Positions 24,413 to 34,074 are shown, counted from the first letter of the stretch. The stretch is 56,349 bases of DNA from an uncultured Prevotellaceae bacterium (GCA_946405805.1 CAMJIL010000011.1:1-56349), one strand, 5' to 3'. Made by a program: numbers and translations. The notes: generated by a model from the letters alone, not told the origin.

Positions 24413-26638
24413 ATGAAACGATTCTCTCTCTTAACACTTCTTGCTGCTTTTTCGGCTTTGATGGCTTTTGCGCAGAGCAGTTGGACAGCAGACAATGGAA
24501 ATGGTACATACACCAATCCGCTATTCTATGATGAGTTTTCTGACCCGGACATTATCTGTGTTGGCGATGATTACTACCTCGCAGGCACTACCATGCATGC
24601 AGTTCCTGGATTGGTGATCCTTCATTCCAAAGACCTCGTAAACTGGGAGAATGTAGCATATTGCTTTGATCGTTTCGACTTCCGTGATGATGCCTTTAAC
24701 CTGAAGAATAAGCATGAGATATATGGACAGGGAATCTGGGCACCTTGCATCCGATATGCAAACGGGCAGTTCTATGTCTTCTCAAATATCAACGGCAAAG
24801 GTCTGCAATGTTGGACATCAAAGGACATCAAGGGCCCTTGGAAGCATCATAACCTGAAGGGTAAGATTTATGACCTCGGAGTATTGTTCGACGATGATGG
24901 TAAGATGTATGCCTTTCATGGTTATGGCGAAGTGCATTGTACCCAGCTGAAGGATGACCTCAGCGGACCTGTTGAGGGCTCTGACAGAATTGTGATAGAA
25001 AATGGTTCTGGAGTAGGAGAGGGCCATCATGCTTACAAGATAAATGGTATGTATTACCTCATCTCTACTGACTATCGTCCAAATGGCCGCACCATCTGTT
25101 CTCGTGCCAAGAATATCTATGGCCCTTACGAACAATGCACCATAACAGCAGACGAGACATTCGGCTACCATCCTGTAGGTCTGACACAATGGAAAGGCCG
25201 CATTGCAGATAAGGGGCATGCTTACTCTATCAGCAAGGCAAACGAAAACGAGGTGGCAGCAGGAAACATCCATCAAGGTGGCATCGTCGAGACACAAAAT
25301 GGCGAATGGTATGCCCTCCTGATGATGGATTTTCATTCTGTTGGTCGCACAACGACTCTGGCTCCGATTACTTGGAAAGACGGTTGGCCATATGTGGGAC
25401 TTGAAGGCAACCTGGGTCGCGCTCCACGAACTTGGACAAAGCCAAACATCCCAGGCGCAGAAAATATAAAACCTCATGCTCCTTATGAGCGCAATGAGAA
25501 TTTTGATGACAAGACACTCGGAAGAGTATGGCAATGGAACCATAACCCTGACGACTCAAAATGGTCTTTGACAGGAGGTCGCCTCCGCCTGAATACCTTG
25601 CCTGCCGACCAGTTTATGTGGGCACGAAACACCCTTACCCAACGTGCCATCGGACCTCGCAGCATCTGTACTGTAGAGCTTTATACCAAGAATATGAAGG
25701 ATGGAGATGTGGCAGGCCTTGCTGACCTCAATATCCCTTATTCTGCTTTGGGCTTGACAAAGATAAAGAATAGTTTGTACATGAGTTGCTATGAGCAGCT
25801 GAAGGATGATAGTGTCACAATACATCTCATCGACTCAAAAGGTGCTCTCAAACATGGTTTCAGCGGAGATAAGATATACCTTCGCATCGATGGCGATTAT
25901 GACAAGAATGTAATACAGTATTACTTCAGCTTTGATGGCAAGAAGTACTACAAGATTGGCAGGAAGATGCCTCTTTCATACCAGCTGTGCACCTTCCAGG
26001 GTTCTCGTGTGTCACTCTTTGCATACAACTTCAGCGGACGCAATGGTGGCTTCGCTGAATTCGACAACTTTACCTGCGTAGAGACACAGGCAGACAGGTC
26101 GAAGAACATTCCTTTGGGACAGAAGATACACATTATAAATGTTGCCACAGGAAAGCCTATGCATGCTATGTCTCACGGCCTTCTTCACGATAACTCTTCA
26201 TTGCGCTCTGCTCCTGCTGAGGGTACTTCTAACAATAAGAAGATGTCGAGGGCAGATGCCAAGAAGATGTATGATGCTGAGCAGGTATTCACCCTTGTGG
26301 ACAAAGGCAACGGAAAGGTTCTCCTGAAGTGCGAAGATGGCAGATATGTCTTTGTCACAGGAATAGGAATGCCTGGCGATGTGAAGCTGACAAAGGATGT
26401 GTCGAAGGCAGAAGAGTTTATGTATCAGGATTACCTCGGACGTGAATTTATGCTGATGTCAACTCGCACACATAAGTATCTTGGCAAATCTCCTAAGTCA
26501 GGCTCTCCATATTCTATGGATTATGCTGGTGCTGACCCGGCTCGCAAGAATGGAGCAGTATTTAAGTATAAGTTCGTCGCAGAAGATGAGAAAGAGGAAA
26601 AAGACGACGATGATGCAGAAGAATTTAAGGAGGACTAA
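24413..26638 (+). CDS. GH43 family glycoside hydrolase (xylosidase/arabinofuranosidase type)
   Basis: A 741-residue secreted enzyme; the ATG at 24413 opens a signal peptide ending LMAFAQ. The five-bladed GH43 propeller starts at YTNPLFYDEFSDPDI with the catalytic-base aspartate near D44, continues with GQGIWAPCIRYANGQFYVF and the likely general-acid region GVGEGHHAYKI, and is followed by a concanavalin-like GH43 C2 domain (about 380-570). A further C-terminal domain (IHIINVATGKPMHAMSHG) looks like a beta-trefoil or fascin-like module, and the protein ends in a very acidic tail (about 20 residues rich in Asp/Glu). It acts on xylan or arabinan side chains by family. ribD begins 7 bp after its stop. 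Confidence 0.9.
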   Translation: MKRFSLLTLLAAFSALMAFAQSSWTADNGNGTYTNPLFYDEFSDPDIICVGDDYYLAGTTMHAVPGLVILHSKDLVNWENVAYCFDRFDFRDDAFNLKNKHEIYGQGIWAPCIRYANGQFYVFSNINGKGLQCWTSKDIKGPWKHHNLKGKIYDLGVLFDDDGKMYAFHGYGEVHCTQLKDDLSGPVEGSDRIVIENGSGVGEGHHAYKINGMYYLISTDYRPNGRTICSRAKNIYGPYEQCTITADETFGYHPVGLTQWKGRIADKGHAYSISKANENEVAAGNIHQGGIVETQNGEWYALLMMDFHSVGRTTTLAPITWKDGWPYVGLEGNLGRAPRTWTKPNIPGAENIKPHAPYERNENFDDKTLGRVWQWNHNPDDSKWSLTGGRLRLNTLPADQFMWARNTLTQRAIGPRSICTVELYTKNMKDGDVAGLADLNIPYSALGLTKIKNSLYMSCYEQLKDDSVTIHLIDSKGALKHGFSGDKIYLRIDGDYDKNVIQYYFSFDGKKYYKIGRKMPLSYQLCTFQGSRVSLFAYNFSGRNGGFAEFDNFTCVETQADRSKNIPLGQKIHIINVATGKPMHAMSHGLLHDNSSLRSAPAEGTSNNKKMSRADAKKMYDAEQVFTLVDKGNGKVLLKCEDGRYVFVTGIGMPGDVKLTKDVSKAEEFMYQDYLGREFMLMSTRTHKYLGKSPKSGSPYSMDYAGADPARKNGAVFKYKFVAEDEKEEKDDDDAEEFKED

Positions 26639-26645
26639 AGAGTAG

Positions 26646-27764
26646 ATGATAACAGACGACGATATATTCTTGATGCATGAGGCGATGATTGTTGCCCAAC
26701 AAGGTGAGGGAGCAGTAAATCCCAATCCTCTCGTGGGAGCACTCATCGTGAAAGATGATGATGTCATTGCCTCTGGCTATCATGTGAAATATGGCGACCT
26801 GCATGCAGAACGGATGGCATTCAAGGATGCTGACGAAAAAGGTGTGGAGTGCGCAGGGACAACAATGTATGTGACTCTCGAACCTTGCTGTCATGAAGGA
26901 CATCAGCCACCTTGTACTAAGGCTATCATAGAACGCAAGATAGCTCGCGTGGTAGTGGGTCTTGCAGACCCCAATCCTCTGGTGGCAGGAAAGGGAATCG
27001 CCCAGCTGCGTGAAGCAGGAATAGAGGTGGATTTGCTTGAGGAAGAGCCAAAGGCTGCGCAGATGGTGGAGCAGTTGAAGATGCAGAATCGTGTCTTCCT
27101 GAAATACATCACAACAGGTATGCCTTGGGTGACCCTGAAGTGGGCGATGACACTCGACGGAAAGATTGCTTCGCACACAGGAGACAGCAAATGGATTACT
27201 GGCGAAAAAGCACGCGAGAGAGTGCACCAGATGCGTCGTAACAATATGGCAATAATGACAGGCATAGGAACAGTCCTTGCTGACGACCCGATGCTGAATG
27301 CGCGCCTTGATGATGTGCTTCGCCAACCTGTTCGCTTCGTTCTTGACAGAAGGGCACGAATACCTCTCGAGTCACAGCTGATTCGTACTGCTGGAGAACA
27401 GCCTGTGGTCGTGGTATTTGCAGAAGGAGCTGATGCTGACAAATTGGAGCAGTTGCAGGAGACAGAGGCAACACTGTGGGAGTGTGACAACCTGAAGGAA
27501 CTCATGCAACGCATTGGTTCTGAGAAGATTGATAGCGTCCTCGTAGAGAGTGGCGGAACCTTGAGCGAAGCGCTTCTGAGAGAAGGACTCGCTGACGAAG
27601 TGGTAGCCTTCATAGCACCAAAGATTATTGGTGGCAGAAATGCCAAGACACCTGTTGAGGGAGAGGGCATTGAATTGATGGGAAATGCGATAAAACTGAA
27701 AAATAAAGTAGTAGAGACAATAGGAGAGGATATACTCTTTTCTGGATTATGTTCACAGGAATAG
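26646..27764 (+). CDS. ribD: Bifunctional riboflavin deaminase/reductase RibD
   Basis: A 372-residue two-domain enzyme for steps two and three of riboflavin synthesis: deamination of the pyrimidine then NADPH reduction of the ribosyl group. The zinc site is H53AE plus C81 and C90 (PCCHEGHQPPC), with E55 as proton shuttle. The reductase domain begins near residue 152 (MPWVTLKWAMTLDGKIA). It has an unusual second Cys at 82 where Ser is more common; this is not a ligand position. Starts 7 bp after the GH43 gene and overlaps ribE by 16 bp. No FMN riboswitch is seen upstream. Confidence 0.96.
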   Translation: MITDDDIFLMHEAMIVAQQGEGAVNPNPLVGALIVKDDDVIASGYHVKYGDLHAERMAFKDADEKGVECAGTTMYVTLEPCCHEGHQPPCTKAIIERKIARVVVGLADPNPLVAGKGIAQLREAGIEVDLLEEEPKAAQMVEQLKMQNRVFLKYITTGMPWVTLKWAMTLDGKIASHTGDSKWITGEKARERVHQMRRNNMAIMTGIGTVLADDPMLNARLDDVLRQPVRFVLDRRARIPLESQLIRTAGEQPVVVVFAEGADADKLEQLQETEATLWECDNLKELMQRIGSEKIDSVLVESGGTLSEALLREGLADEVVAFIAPKIIGGRNAKTPVEGEGIELMGNAIKLKNKVVETIGEDILFSGLCSQE

Positions 27765-28411
27765 TTGAAGAGATAGGACGAATAAAGAATGTTCAGCGTG
27801 GTGCAAAGAGCATTACGTTCTGCATCGAGGCAAACAAGGTGCTGGAGGATACCAGGATTGGTGACAGCATCTGCACCAATGGTGTGTGCCTTACTGTTAC
27901 AGATATCTCTCCTGCTGCAGAAGGAAAGGGATGGTTCAAGGCTGATGTGATGCCTGAGACGATTCGCAAGACCTCAATGGCAAAACTGCAGGTTGGCTCG
28001 CAAGTGAACCTTGAAAGGGCTCTGACCCTGAACACACGTCTTGGCGGACACATCGTCTCAGGACATGTGGATGGCATAGGACATGTTGTTAGGAAAGAAC
28101 AAGACGACATCGCAATATGGCTCTGGATAGAGTGTGATACAAACCTGATGCGATATATCATTCCAAAGGGAAGCGTGACATTACAGGGCGTCAGCCTTAC
28201 TGTTGCAAAGGTAGAGGCAACACGCTTTGCTGTCAGCCTTATCCCTCATACACAGGAGGAAACCACTTTGCACGCAAGTGTTGTGGGAGATGTTGTCAAT
28301 ATTGAAACAGACATAATAGCAAAGTATGTGGAGAAACTGATGGTGACAAATGATGATGACCAGACAGACAAGACAGAACTCTACAGACAATTTATGAAAA
28401 ATGGAAAATAA
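27749..28411 (+). CDS. ribE: Riboflavin synthase alpha chain RibE
   Basis: A 220-residue protein with two lumazine-binding repeats: [10 protein letters not shown] at the start of the first, [13 protein letters not shown] at the start of the second. It dismutates two 6,7-dimethyl-8-ribityllumazine molecules into riboflavin and the pyrimidine substrate. The usual fold ends near residue 198; a short polar tail ([16 protein letters not shown]) extends it. Its start overlaps ribD and its end overlaps ribBA by 11 bp, so translation is probably coupled. Confidence 0.95.
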   Translation: MFTGIVEEIGRIKNVQRGAKSITFCIEANKVLEDTRIGDSICTNGVCLTVTDISPAAEGKGWFKADVMPETIRKTSMAKLQVGSQVNLERALTLNTRLGGHIVSGHVDGIGHVVRKEQDDIAIWLWIECDTNLMRYIIPKGSVTLQGVSLTVAKVEATRFAVSLIPHTQEETTLHASVVGDVVNIETDIIAKYVEKLMVTNDDDQTDKTELYRQFMKNGK

Positions 28412-29633
28412 ATATAACACTATAGAAGAAGCTCTTGAGGCATTGAGAGCAGGCCAATGTATCTTGGTTATCGATGACCCTGATCGCGAAAATGAGGGCG
28501 ACCTTATCTGCGCAGCGCAATTTGCAACGACAGAGAATGTGAACCTTATGGCTTCTATTGCCAAAGGCTTGATATGTATGCCGATGAGCAAGGAGTTGTG
28601 TGAGCGACTGGATTTGCCACAGATGGTGATGCACAATAGCGATAACCATCAGACAGCTTTTACGGTGAGTGTAGACCATATCTCTACAACAACAGGTATC
28701 TCTGCTGTAGAACGTGGCATTACTGCCCGCGCGATAGCCGACCCCAACAGCAAACCGATAGACTTCCGCCGCCCAGGACATATGTTCCCGCTGCAGGCAC
28801 GAGAGGGTGGGGTGCTGGTGCGCACAGGACATACAGAGGCAACAGTGGATCTTTGTCGCCTCGCAGGATTGACAGAAGCAGGACTATGCTGTGAGATAAT
28901 GCGTGAAGATGGTACCATGATGCGTACAAAGGAACTCATGGAACTGGCAAAGGAACATAACATCGTATGTGTTACCATCAAGAGTCTCGTAGAATATCGT
29001 CGTCGCACAGAGAAACTCATAGAGTGTGTTACTGATGCGGAACTGCCAACAAAGTATGGTTCTTTCAGGGCTTATGGATATATCAATAAGGTAACAGGTG
29101 AACATCATGTTGCTCTTGTTAAAGGCGATGTTACGACACTAGAACCTGTCTTGTGCCGAGTACACTCTGAATGTCTCACAGGCGATGCCTTCGGTTCCCT
29201 GCGATGCGATTGCGGAGAGCAGTTGGCTGAGGCTCTGAAACGCATAGAAGAGAGAGGACGAGGAGTGTTGCTCTATCTGCGTCAGGAGGGTCGTGGAATA
29301 GGCCTAATAAACAAGCTGCGAGCATATAAGCTGCAGGATCAGGGAATGGATACTGTTGAGGCTAATATAGCACTTGGCTTTGCTGCCGACCTGAGGGAAT
29401 ATGGCACAGGAGCAAGCATCCTTGCGGACCTCGGCATTCGTGAACTGATTCTTATGACAAACAACCCATTGAAGATATCCGGCATTGATGGCTTTGGCCT
29501 TAAGGTGGTAGGTCGCGAACCTATCGAGATGACCTGCAATGAGAAGGATGAATTCTATATGTACACCAAATATGCAAAGATGGGACATTTGCTACACGTA
29601 AAGAAACCGAATTCAAATACAAATACAAAATAA
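28401..29633 (+). CDS. ribBA: Bifunctional DHBP synthase / GTP cyclohydrolase II RibBA
   Basis: A 410-residue fusion of the two entry enzymes of riboflavin synthesis. The N-terminal half makes 3,4-dihydroxy-2-butanone 4-phosphate from ribulose 5-phosphate ([15 protein letters not shown], 25-39, the acidic metal site). The C-terminal half opens GTP, with the zinc cysteines in [19 protein letters not shown] and RQEGRGIGL for GTP binding. Both halves keep their key residues. Overlaps ribE and precedes ribH by 4 bp. Confidence 0.96.
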   Translation: MENKYNTIEEALEALRAGQCILVIDDPDRENEGDLICAAQFATTENVNLMASIAKGLICMPMSKELCERLDLPQMVMHNSDNHQTAFTVSVDHISTTTGISAVERGITARAIADPNSKPIDFRRPGHMFPLQAREGGVLVRTGHTEATVDLCRLAGLTEAGLCCEIMREDGTMMRTKELMELAKEHNIVCVTIKSLVEYRRRTEKLIECVTDAELPTKYGSFRAYGYINKVTGEHHVALVKGDVTTLEPVLCRVHSECLTGDAFGSLRCDCGEQLAEALKRIEERGRGVLLYLRQEGRGIGLINKLRAYKLQDQGMDTVEANIALGFAADLREYGTGASILADLGIRELILMTNNPLKISGIDGFGLKVVGREPIEMTCNEKDEFYMYTKYAKMGHLLHVKKPNSNTNTK

Positions 29634-29637
29634 GATT

Positions 29638-30099
29638 ATGAAAAAGATTGAAGGACAGCTGGTTGCTACTGGCATGAAGATTGGCGTTGTAGCCTCTCGT
29701 TTTAATGATTTTATCGTTGACCACTTGGTTAATGGTGCAGAAGATTGTTTCGTACGTCATGGTGGTAATACCGATGACATCACATTGGTGCTTGTTCCAG
29801 GAGCATTCGAGATACCTCTTACTGCAGAGAAGATGGCAGCAAGCGGCAAGTATGATGCTGTTGTATGTCTTGGAGCAGTAATTCGTGGTGCTACACCTCA
29901 TTTTGATATGGTAGCAAATGAGAGTGCAAAAGGTATTGCTGCAGCAGCCTTAAAGACAGGTGTTCCAGTCCTTAATGGTATCCTGACCACAGAGTCTATA
30001 GAACAGGCTGTTGAGCGTGCTGGCACAAAGGCTGGCAACAAAGGCGCTGATGCTATGATTTCTGCAATCGAAATGGTAAACCTCAATAAAAGTTTATAG
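29638..30099 (+). CDS. ribH: 6,7-dimethyl-8-ribityllumazine synthase RibH
   Basis: A 153-residue lumazine synthase, which joins the products of the two riboflavin branches and assembles into pentamers or icosahedral shells. Marks are [40 protein letters not shown] (catalytic His in TPHFD) and [12 protein letters not shown]. It completes the rib operon. Its last seven bases, TTTATAG including the stop, are the founding unit of the heptamer array that follows. Confidence 0.96.
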   Translation: MKKIEGQLVATGMKIGVVASRFNDFIVDHLVNGAEDCFVRHGGNTDDITLVLVPGAFEIPLTAEKMAASGKYDAVVCLGAVIRGATPHFDMVANESAKGIAAAALKTGVPVLNGILTTESIEQAVERAGTKAGNKGADAMISAIEMVNLNKSL

Positions 30100-30253
30100 T
30101 TTATAGTTTATAGTTTAAAGTTTATAGTCAGTATAGGAGGTTTAATAGTTTAAGGAGTTTAAAAGTTTAAGGAGTTTAAGAGATTAAAGCCTTAGACCTT
30201 AGACCTCGGCAATGCCGAGCGGACCTTAGACCTTAGACCTTAGACCTTAGACA
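30093..30253 (+). repeat. Heptamer array seeded at the ribH stop, with embedded hairpin
   Basis: TTTATAG (the ribH terminal heptamer) recurs directly after the gene, drifts through TTTAAGG-like units and ends as repeated CCTTAGA just before the next ATG at 30255. At 30204-30223 one slot holds the 20-bp hairpin module (CCTCGGCAATGCCGAGCGGA), the reverse complement of the module at 21718-21737 apart from one base. TAG recurs on the plus strand in both unit types. Confidence 0.88.
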
Positions 30254-30254
30254 T

Positions 30255-31718
30255 ATGAAAATAGGTTTCGATAACGAAAAATATATACGAATACAGTCGG
30301 AACATCTGAAAGAGCGTATCGCAAAATTCAAGGGAAAGCTATACCTTGAACTTGGCGGCAAACTCTTTGATGACCATCATGCCAGTCGTGTGTTGCCAGG
30401 CTTCCAACCTGATAGCAAACTGCGCATGTTCAGCAAGATTAGCGACCAGATAGAAATCGTCATCGTTATCTCTGCTGAGGATATCGTGATGAACAAGGTG
30501 CGTGCCGATTTGGGTATTACGTATGACGAAGATGTATTGCGCTTGCGTGACGCCTTTATGGAACGCGGCTTTATGGTAGGAAGCGTAGTAATAACACATT
30601 ATAATGGCCAGCATGCTGCTGACGATTTCAGAGTTCGACTTGGGCGCTTGGGTATCAAGTCTTATGTTCACTATCTCATTGACGGCTATCCACACTATGT
30701 CTCCCTCATTGCTTCTGATGATGGCTTCGGAAAGAATGATTATGTGGAGACAGAACGTCCGATGGTTATTGTGACAGCCCCAGGTCCTGGATCTGGTAAG
30801 ATGGCTGTATGTCTCTCGCAGCTTTATAATGAGCACAAGCGTGGAATAGAGGCAGGATATGCAAAGTTTGAGACCTTCCCAGTATGGTCTTTGCCTCTGA
30901 AACATCCTGTGAATATAGCATACGAGGCTGCTACGGCTGATCTTAACGATGTCAATATGATTGATCCCTTCCATCTGGAGGCATACGGCGAGACAGCCAT
31001 AAACTACAATCGAGACATTGAGATATTCCCTGTCCTGAATGCCCTCTTCGAAGGTATCTATGGCGAGAGCCCTTATAAGTCGCCTACTGATATGGGCGTT
31101 AATATGGTGGGATTCTGTATTAGCGATGATGAGGTATGTGCGGAAGCTTCCAAACAGGAGATTATACGTCGTTATTATGATGCTACAAATAAATTTGCGA
31201 ATGGCGCCAATAACGAAGCTGAGATAAAGAAAATCCGTATGCTATTCAATCAGGCGAAGATTGATAAGAACTATCGTAAGGTAGTGGGCGCAGCCCTTCG
31301 CCGAAAAGAAGAGACAGGCCACACCAGTACTGCCATCGAATTGTCTGATGGCACTATCATCACAGGTGGCTCAACACCACTTCTAGGTGCTTCAGCAGCA
31401 TTGCTCCTGAATACGACAAAATACCTTGCAGGCATAGATCATGATGTGAAACTCATACCGCAAGAGATGATAGAGCCAATTCAGAAAACGAAGGTGGAAT
31501 TCCTGAAAGGGCGCAATCCACGTCTGCATACTGATGAGGTACTCGTTGCCTTGAGTGTGCTTAGTGAGCGCGACGAACGATGTGGAAAAGCCCTTGCTAC
31601 CCTTCCGCAGCTCGAAGGATGCCAAGTACATGCAACGGTAATGCTGTCTGAAGTCGATAGAAAGATATTCAAGAAACTCGGCATGAATCTCACCTGCGAA
31701 CCAGTTCATAAGAAATAG
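30255..31718 (+). CDS. DUF1846 family protein
   Basis: A 487-residue protein matching DUF1846, a P-loop-like fold with a structure from a Streptococcus homologue but no settled function. It carries VTAPGPGSGKMAVCLSQLYNEH (about 176-197, a nucleotide-binding-like loop), EIFPVLNALFE and GHTSTAIELSDGTIITG. Length is normal (about 490-500). Preceded by the long heptamer array with no clear promoter of its own. It ends in TAG at 31716-31718, on top of the open frame of the next small gene. Confidence 0.92.
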   Translation: MKIGFDNEKYIRIQSEHLKERIAKFKGKLYLELGGKLFDDHHASRVLPGFQPDSKLRMFSKISDQIEIVIVISAEDIVMNKVRADLGITYDEDVLRLRDAFMERGFMVGSVVITHYNGQHAADDFRVRLGRLGIKSYVHYLIDGYPHYVSLIASDDGFGKNDYVETERPMVIVTAPGPGSGKMAVCLSQLYNEHKRGIEAGYAKFETFPVWSLPLKHPVNIAYEAATADLNDVNMIDPFHLEAYGETAINYNRDIEIFPVLNALFEGIYGESPYKSPTDMGVNMVGFCISDDEVCAEASKQEIIRRYYDATNKFANGANNEAEIKKIRMLFNQAKIDKNYRKVVGAALRRKEETGHTSTAIELSDGTIITGGSTPLLGASAALLLNTTKYLAGIDHDVKLIPQEMIEPIQKTKVEFLKGRNPRLHTDEVLVALSVLSERDERCGKALATLPQLEGCQVHATVMLSEVDRKIFKKLGMNLTCEPVHKK

Positions 31719-31777
31719 TACTTCTCAACTCCATATTCCCCTTCGGCAAGAACTTCTACGCCATCAACATTTGTGGC

Positions 31778-32050
31778 GTGATATTTGCCAAGCAGCGTCT
31801 TTCGCCTTCAGAATGGCGCCACGAACATATACATACCCTACAACAGCGTGAATTGCTGTTTGTAGGGTTCTTTGTATGGTATATTGTGGAATGGTTAGTG
31901 CGTTTGCTGCAGTATCGTAACGCAAAACGAGCATACCTCAATATCTCTTTTGAACGCGAAGCCTATGCCCATGAAAGAGACAAAGACTATGAGCAGCATC
32001 GCCATCACTATGCCTCGTTCGCATACATATGCAACACTTATTGTCGTTAA
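31778..32050 (+). CDS. Small conserved protein with HEHIHT motif, start uncertain
   Basis: From a GTG at 31778 this gives 90 residues with WRHEHIHTLQQRELLF, a hydrophobic FFVWYIVEWLVRLL and the FEREAYA segment. I recall proteins like this in Bacteroides, about 100 residues and uncharacterised. The frame is open upstream to 31712 and encodes NSIFPFGKNFYAINICGVIF, which fits the conserved N-terminus, yet holds no ATG, GTG or TTG before the GTG used here. So either the gene is shortened, uses a rare start, or is decaying. HExxHT recalls a metalloprotease helix; no more can be said. Its TAA overlaps the stop of the convergent esterase. Confidence 0.6.
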   Translation: MIFAKQRLSPSEWRHEHIHTLQQRELLFVGFFVWYIVEWLVRLLQYRNAKRAYLNISFEREAYAHERDKDYEQHRHHYASFAYICNTYCR

Positions 32051-33642
32051 GGCATATAGTAATTGGTCAGGAAATAGGTTCTGTCCCAATCGACAATCTT
32101 CAGGTCGGACTCTTTTGCAGGGTGGATGTCGAACTCATCGAGGACCATCACCTGTCTGTCCTTCTGGTCGTAAAGCGGCCATTCCTTCGCCTTGCCGTCA
32201 GGGGAGATGTCTGCACTGAGTGACGGATTGCCGGTCTTGGCAAACTGTACCCACATCTTGCGAACGGTCTTGCAGAAGTTTTCATCATATATTCTTCCTG
32301 TGAACTCATCTAATTCCGGATGGGCAAATACTACTGACAGCTCTGAGGCATGTCCGGCCTTTATCAGTGGCTGGGAGGATTCAACCCTGTAGTAGTAGGT
32401 GTATGACTTGCCGCCAGCCTTGGTCTGTTCATCCGACAGTCTGATTTGTGGTGCGATAAACATAATCTGGCTGAAGAGTTGGACGGTTGGTTCGTAACTT
32501 TCGCCCTTGATCTCGTTACACCAACTCTCAACAAGTGCTTTCTCCTTGTCTGTCATCTGTGCGAGTTTTCCCGCTGTGCGCTCTTTGGCCCACACATCCC
32601 AGTCTTCTACACCGAGAGCACCCAAGAAGGTGTTCATCTCGTCTTTGTTACAGCCCTGAAGGAACTCAATGTCTTTGGCAGCACCGTTGGCGTAGGCTTT
32701 CCACGTATTCAGTGGCAGATGGATGCCGTCTCTCTCTGGCATCGTGCGTATGCCGAGCACCTGATAAAGTCCGAACATCTGTGCAAATGTGTCAGCAAAC
32801 TTCTCGGCGCTGACCTGTAGCAGGTCGGCAACACTCTTGCAGCCGAGTGCCTCCATCATCTTGTTCGTGCATGCTATGGCTTGCTCCGTACTTCTTGTCT
32901 GGCCGGGGGCGCCGCTTTGTGAGATGACACGCTTGAAATACTGATGTGAGCCGTTAATCAGAGGAAGCAGTGTACAACTGGCAGCACCTGCTGATTCACC
33001 CCAGATGGTAACATTGTCGGGGTCTCCGCCAAAGCCTGCAATATTCTCATGTACCCATTTCAGGGCCTTGAGCTGATCCAGAAGTCCCAGATTCTGAGCA
33101 TCAGGATAGTCCTTGCCGTCTGGCAGGTGTGACAGGTGGAAGAAGCCGAAGAAACTGAGTCTGTAATTGATGGTAACAACAATAACTTCGGGATTCTCCT
33201 GAATGAAATTATGGCAATCGTACTGTGGGTCAGTGGCTCCGCCAACATCGAAGGCACCACCGTATATCCATACTATGACGGGCTTTTTCTTTGCTGCATC
33301 ATCGGCATGCCAGATGTTCAGGTATAGACAGTCCTCACTCATGCCATTCTCCATAGCAGGATCTCCTGGAGCCTGCATAGGGGCTTTCTCATAATAGTAG
33401 GCCTCATAAATGCCATCGTCAGGGGTGACATCTGTTGGAACTTTCCAACGTAGGTTGCCGACAGGTTGCTGACCTACAAAGGGAATGCCCAGGTAGGAAA
33501 TGATGTTCTCGGCATTCCTGCCGACGAATGTTCCGTTAATACACTTGACGGCCAGCGACTTGTCGTAGTTGCCATCGATAATCTGCTTGTTCTTGCCGCC
33601 ATACATGGACTTCATAGTGTCTTTGTTTTCTTGTGGATTCAT
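32047..33642 (-). CDS. Type B carboxylesterase family protein
   Basis: A 531-residue alpha/beta hydrolase of the carboxylesterase type. The catalytic serine is in TIWGESAGAASC (GESAG), the oxyanion-hole region is WIYGGAFDVGG, and the likely catalytic His is in KAGHASELSVVFAHPE near the C-terminus. SEDCLYLNIW is the second family signature. No signal peptide is visible, which is unusual beside the secreted enzymes here, so it may be cytoplasmic. The coding DNA looks richer in G+C than its neighbours by eye. Substrate unknown (acyl or aryl ester). Confidence 0.9.
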   Translation of the reverse strand: MNPQENKDTMKSMYGGKNKQIIDGNYDKSLAVKCINGTFVGRNAENIISYLGIPFVGQQPVGNLRWKVPTDVTPDDGIYEAYYYEKAPMQAPGDPAMENGMSEDCLYLNIWHADDAAKKKPVIVWIYGGAFDVGGATDPQYDCHNFIQENPEVIVVTINYRLSFFGFFHLSHLPDGKDYPDAQNLGLLDQLKALKWVHENIAGFGGDPDNVTIWGESAGAASCTLLPLINGSHQYFKRVISQSGAPGQTRSTEQAIACTNKMMEALGCKSVADLLQVSAEKFADTFAQMFGLYQVLGIRTMPERDGIHLPLNTWKAYANGAAKDIEFLQGCNKDEMNTFLGALGVEDWDVWAKERTAGKLAQMTDKEKALVESWCNEIKGESYEPTVQLFSQIMFIAPQIRLSDEQTKAGGKSYTYYYRVESSQPLIKAGHASELSVVFAHPELDEFTGRIYDENFCKTVRKMWVQFAKTGNPSLSADISPDGKAKEWPLYDQKDRQVMVLDEFDIHPAKESDLKIVDWDRTYFLTNYYMP

Positions 33643-33698
33643 AATGTCATTTTGCTTTTTAGGTTAGTTCTCTTGGAAAACATTTTCTCATTTGGGGG

Positions 33699-33730
33699 TA
33701 AAGATACGAAAAAACGAATGAAATAACAAA
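33699..33730 (-). promoter_or_regulatory. Promoter of the carboxylesterase gene
   Basis: On the minus strand, TTTG (33727-33730) and TATCTTTA (33699-33706) with a 20-bp spacer. The start codon at 33642 follows by about 56 bp. Confidence 0.72.
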
Positions 33731-33840
33731 TTTATTTGAATATTTCCGAGTGCGAAGTAAGTTCGGTGGAGCCAAAGTTACGAAATAAGTACGAAAACCA
33801 AAATAAAAATTAAATTGTTAGTTGTTAGTGGCTGTTTAAC

Positions 33841-33866
33841 CTTGAAACCTGAAACTTGAAACTCAA
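33841..33866. repeat. Short heptamer array
   Basis: Three to four units like TTGAAAC, CTGAAAC, TCAAATG in the 313-bp gap between the esterase and the tRNA. The rest of this gap holds the esterase promoter, a small TGCAC/GTGCA hairpin near 33868-33883 and the tRNA terminator; I see no gene in it. Confidence 0.6.
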
Positions 33867-33894
33867 ATGCACGTCAAGTGCAGGGTAGGGGATA

Positions 33895-33935
33895 TAAAAA
33901 GGAAGCCCCACAGCCAGCTAACCGACCATGGGACT
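33895..33935 (-). terminator. Probable terminator of the tRNA transcript
   Basis: On the minus strand a 7-bp stem AGTCCCA / TGGGGCT (33929-33935 with 33904-33910) is followed by TCC and five Ts. The loop is long (18 bases), so the call is moderate. Confidence 0.5.
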
Positions 33936-33955
33936 CAGAGTTAGAGAGAGAGAGG

Positions 33956-34030
33956 TGGGCGTTGAGGGATTCGAACCCCCGACCCTCTGCTTGTAAGGCA
34001 GATGCTCTGAACCAACTGAGCTAAACGCCC
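33956..34030 (-). tRNA. tRNA-Val, anticodon TAC
   Basis: The reverse complement folds as a complete tRNA: acceptor GGGCGTT/AACGCCC, D-arm GCTC/GAGC, anticodon arm TCTGC-CTTACAA-GCAGA with TAC in the loop, T-arm with TTCGAAT, and discriminator A. The 3' CCA is not encoded. It reads Val GUA and related codons. Confidence 0.97.
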
Positions 34031-34074
34031 TCTGCTAAGCAGTGCAATACCCTCGTATTTTGGATTTGCGGTTG

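Noticed and set aside
26639..26645. FMN riboswitch before ribD
   Set aside because: Only 7 bp separate GH43 and ribD, and no conserved RFN element was seen in the leader before GH43 either.
26625..27670. Long minus-strand frames over ribD
   Set aside because: They oppose a gene with intact zinc-site and reductase motifs; composition looks like antisense.
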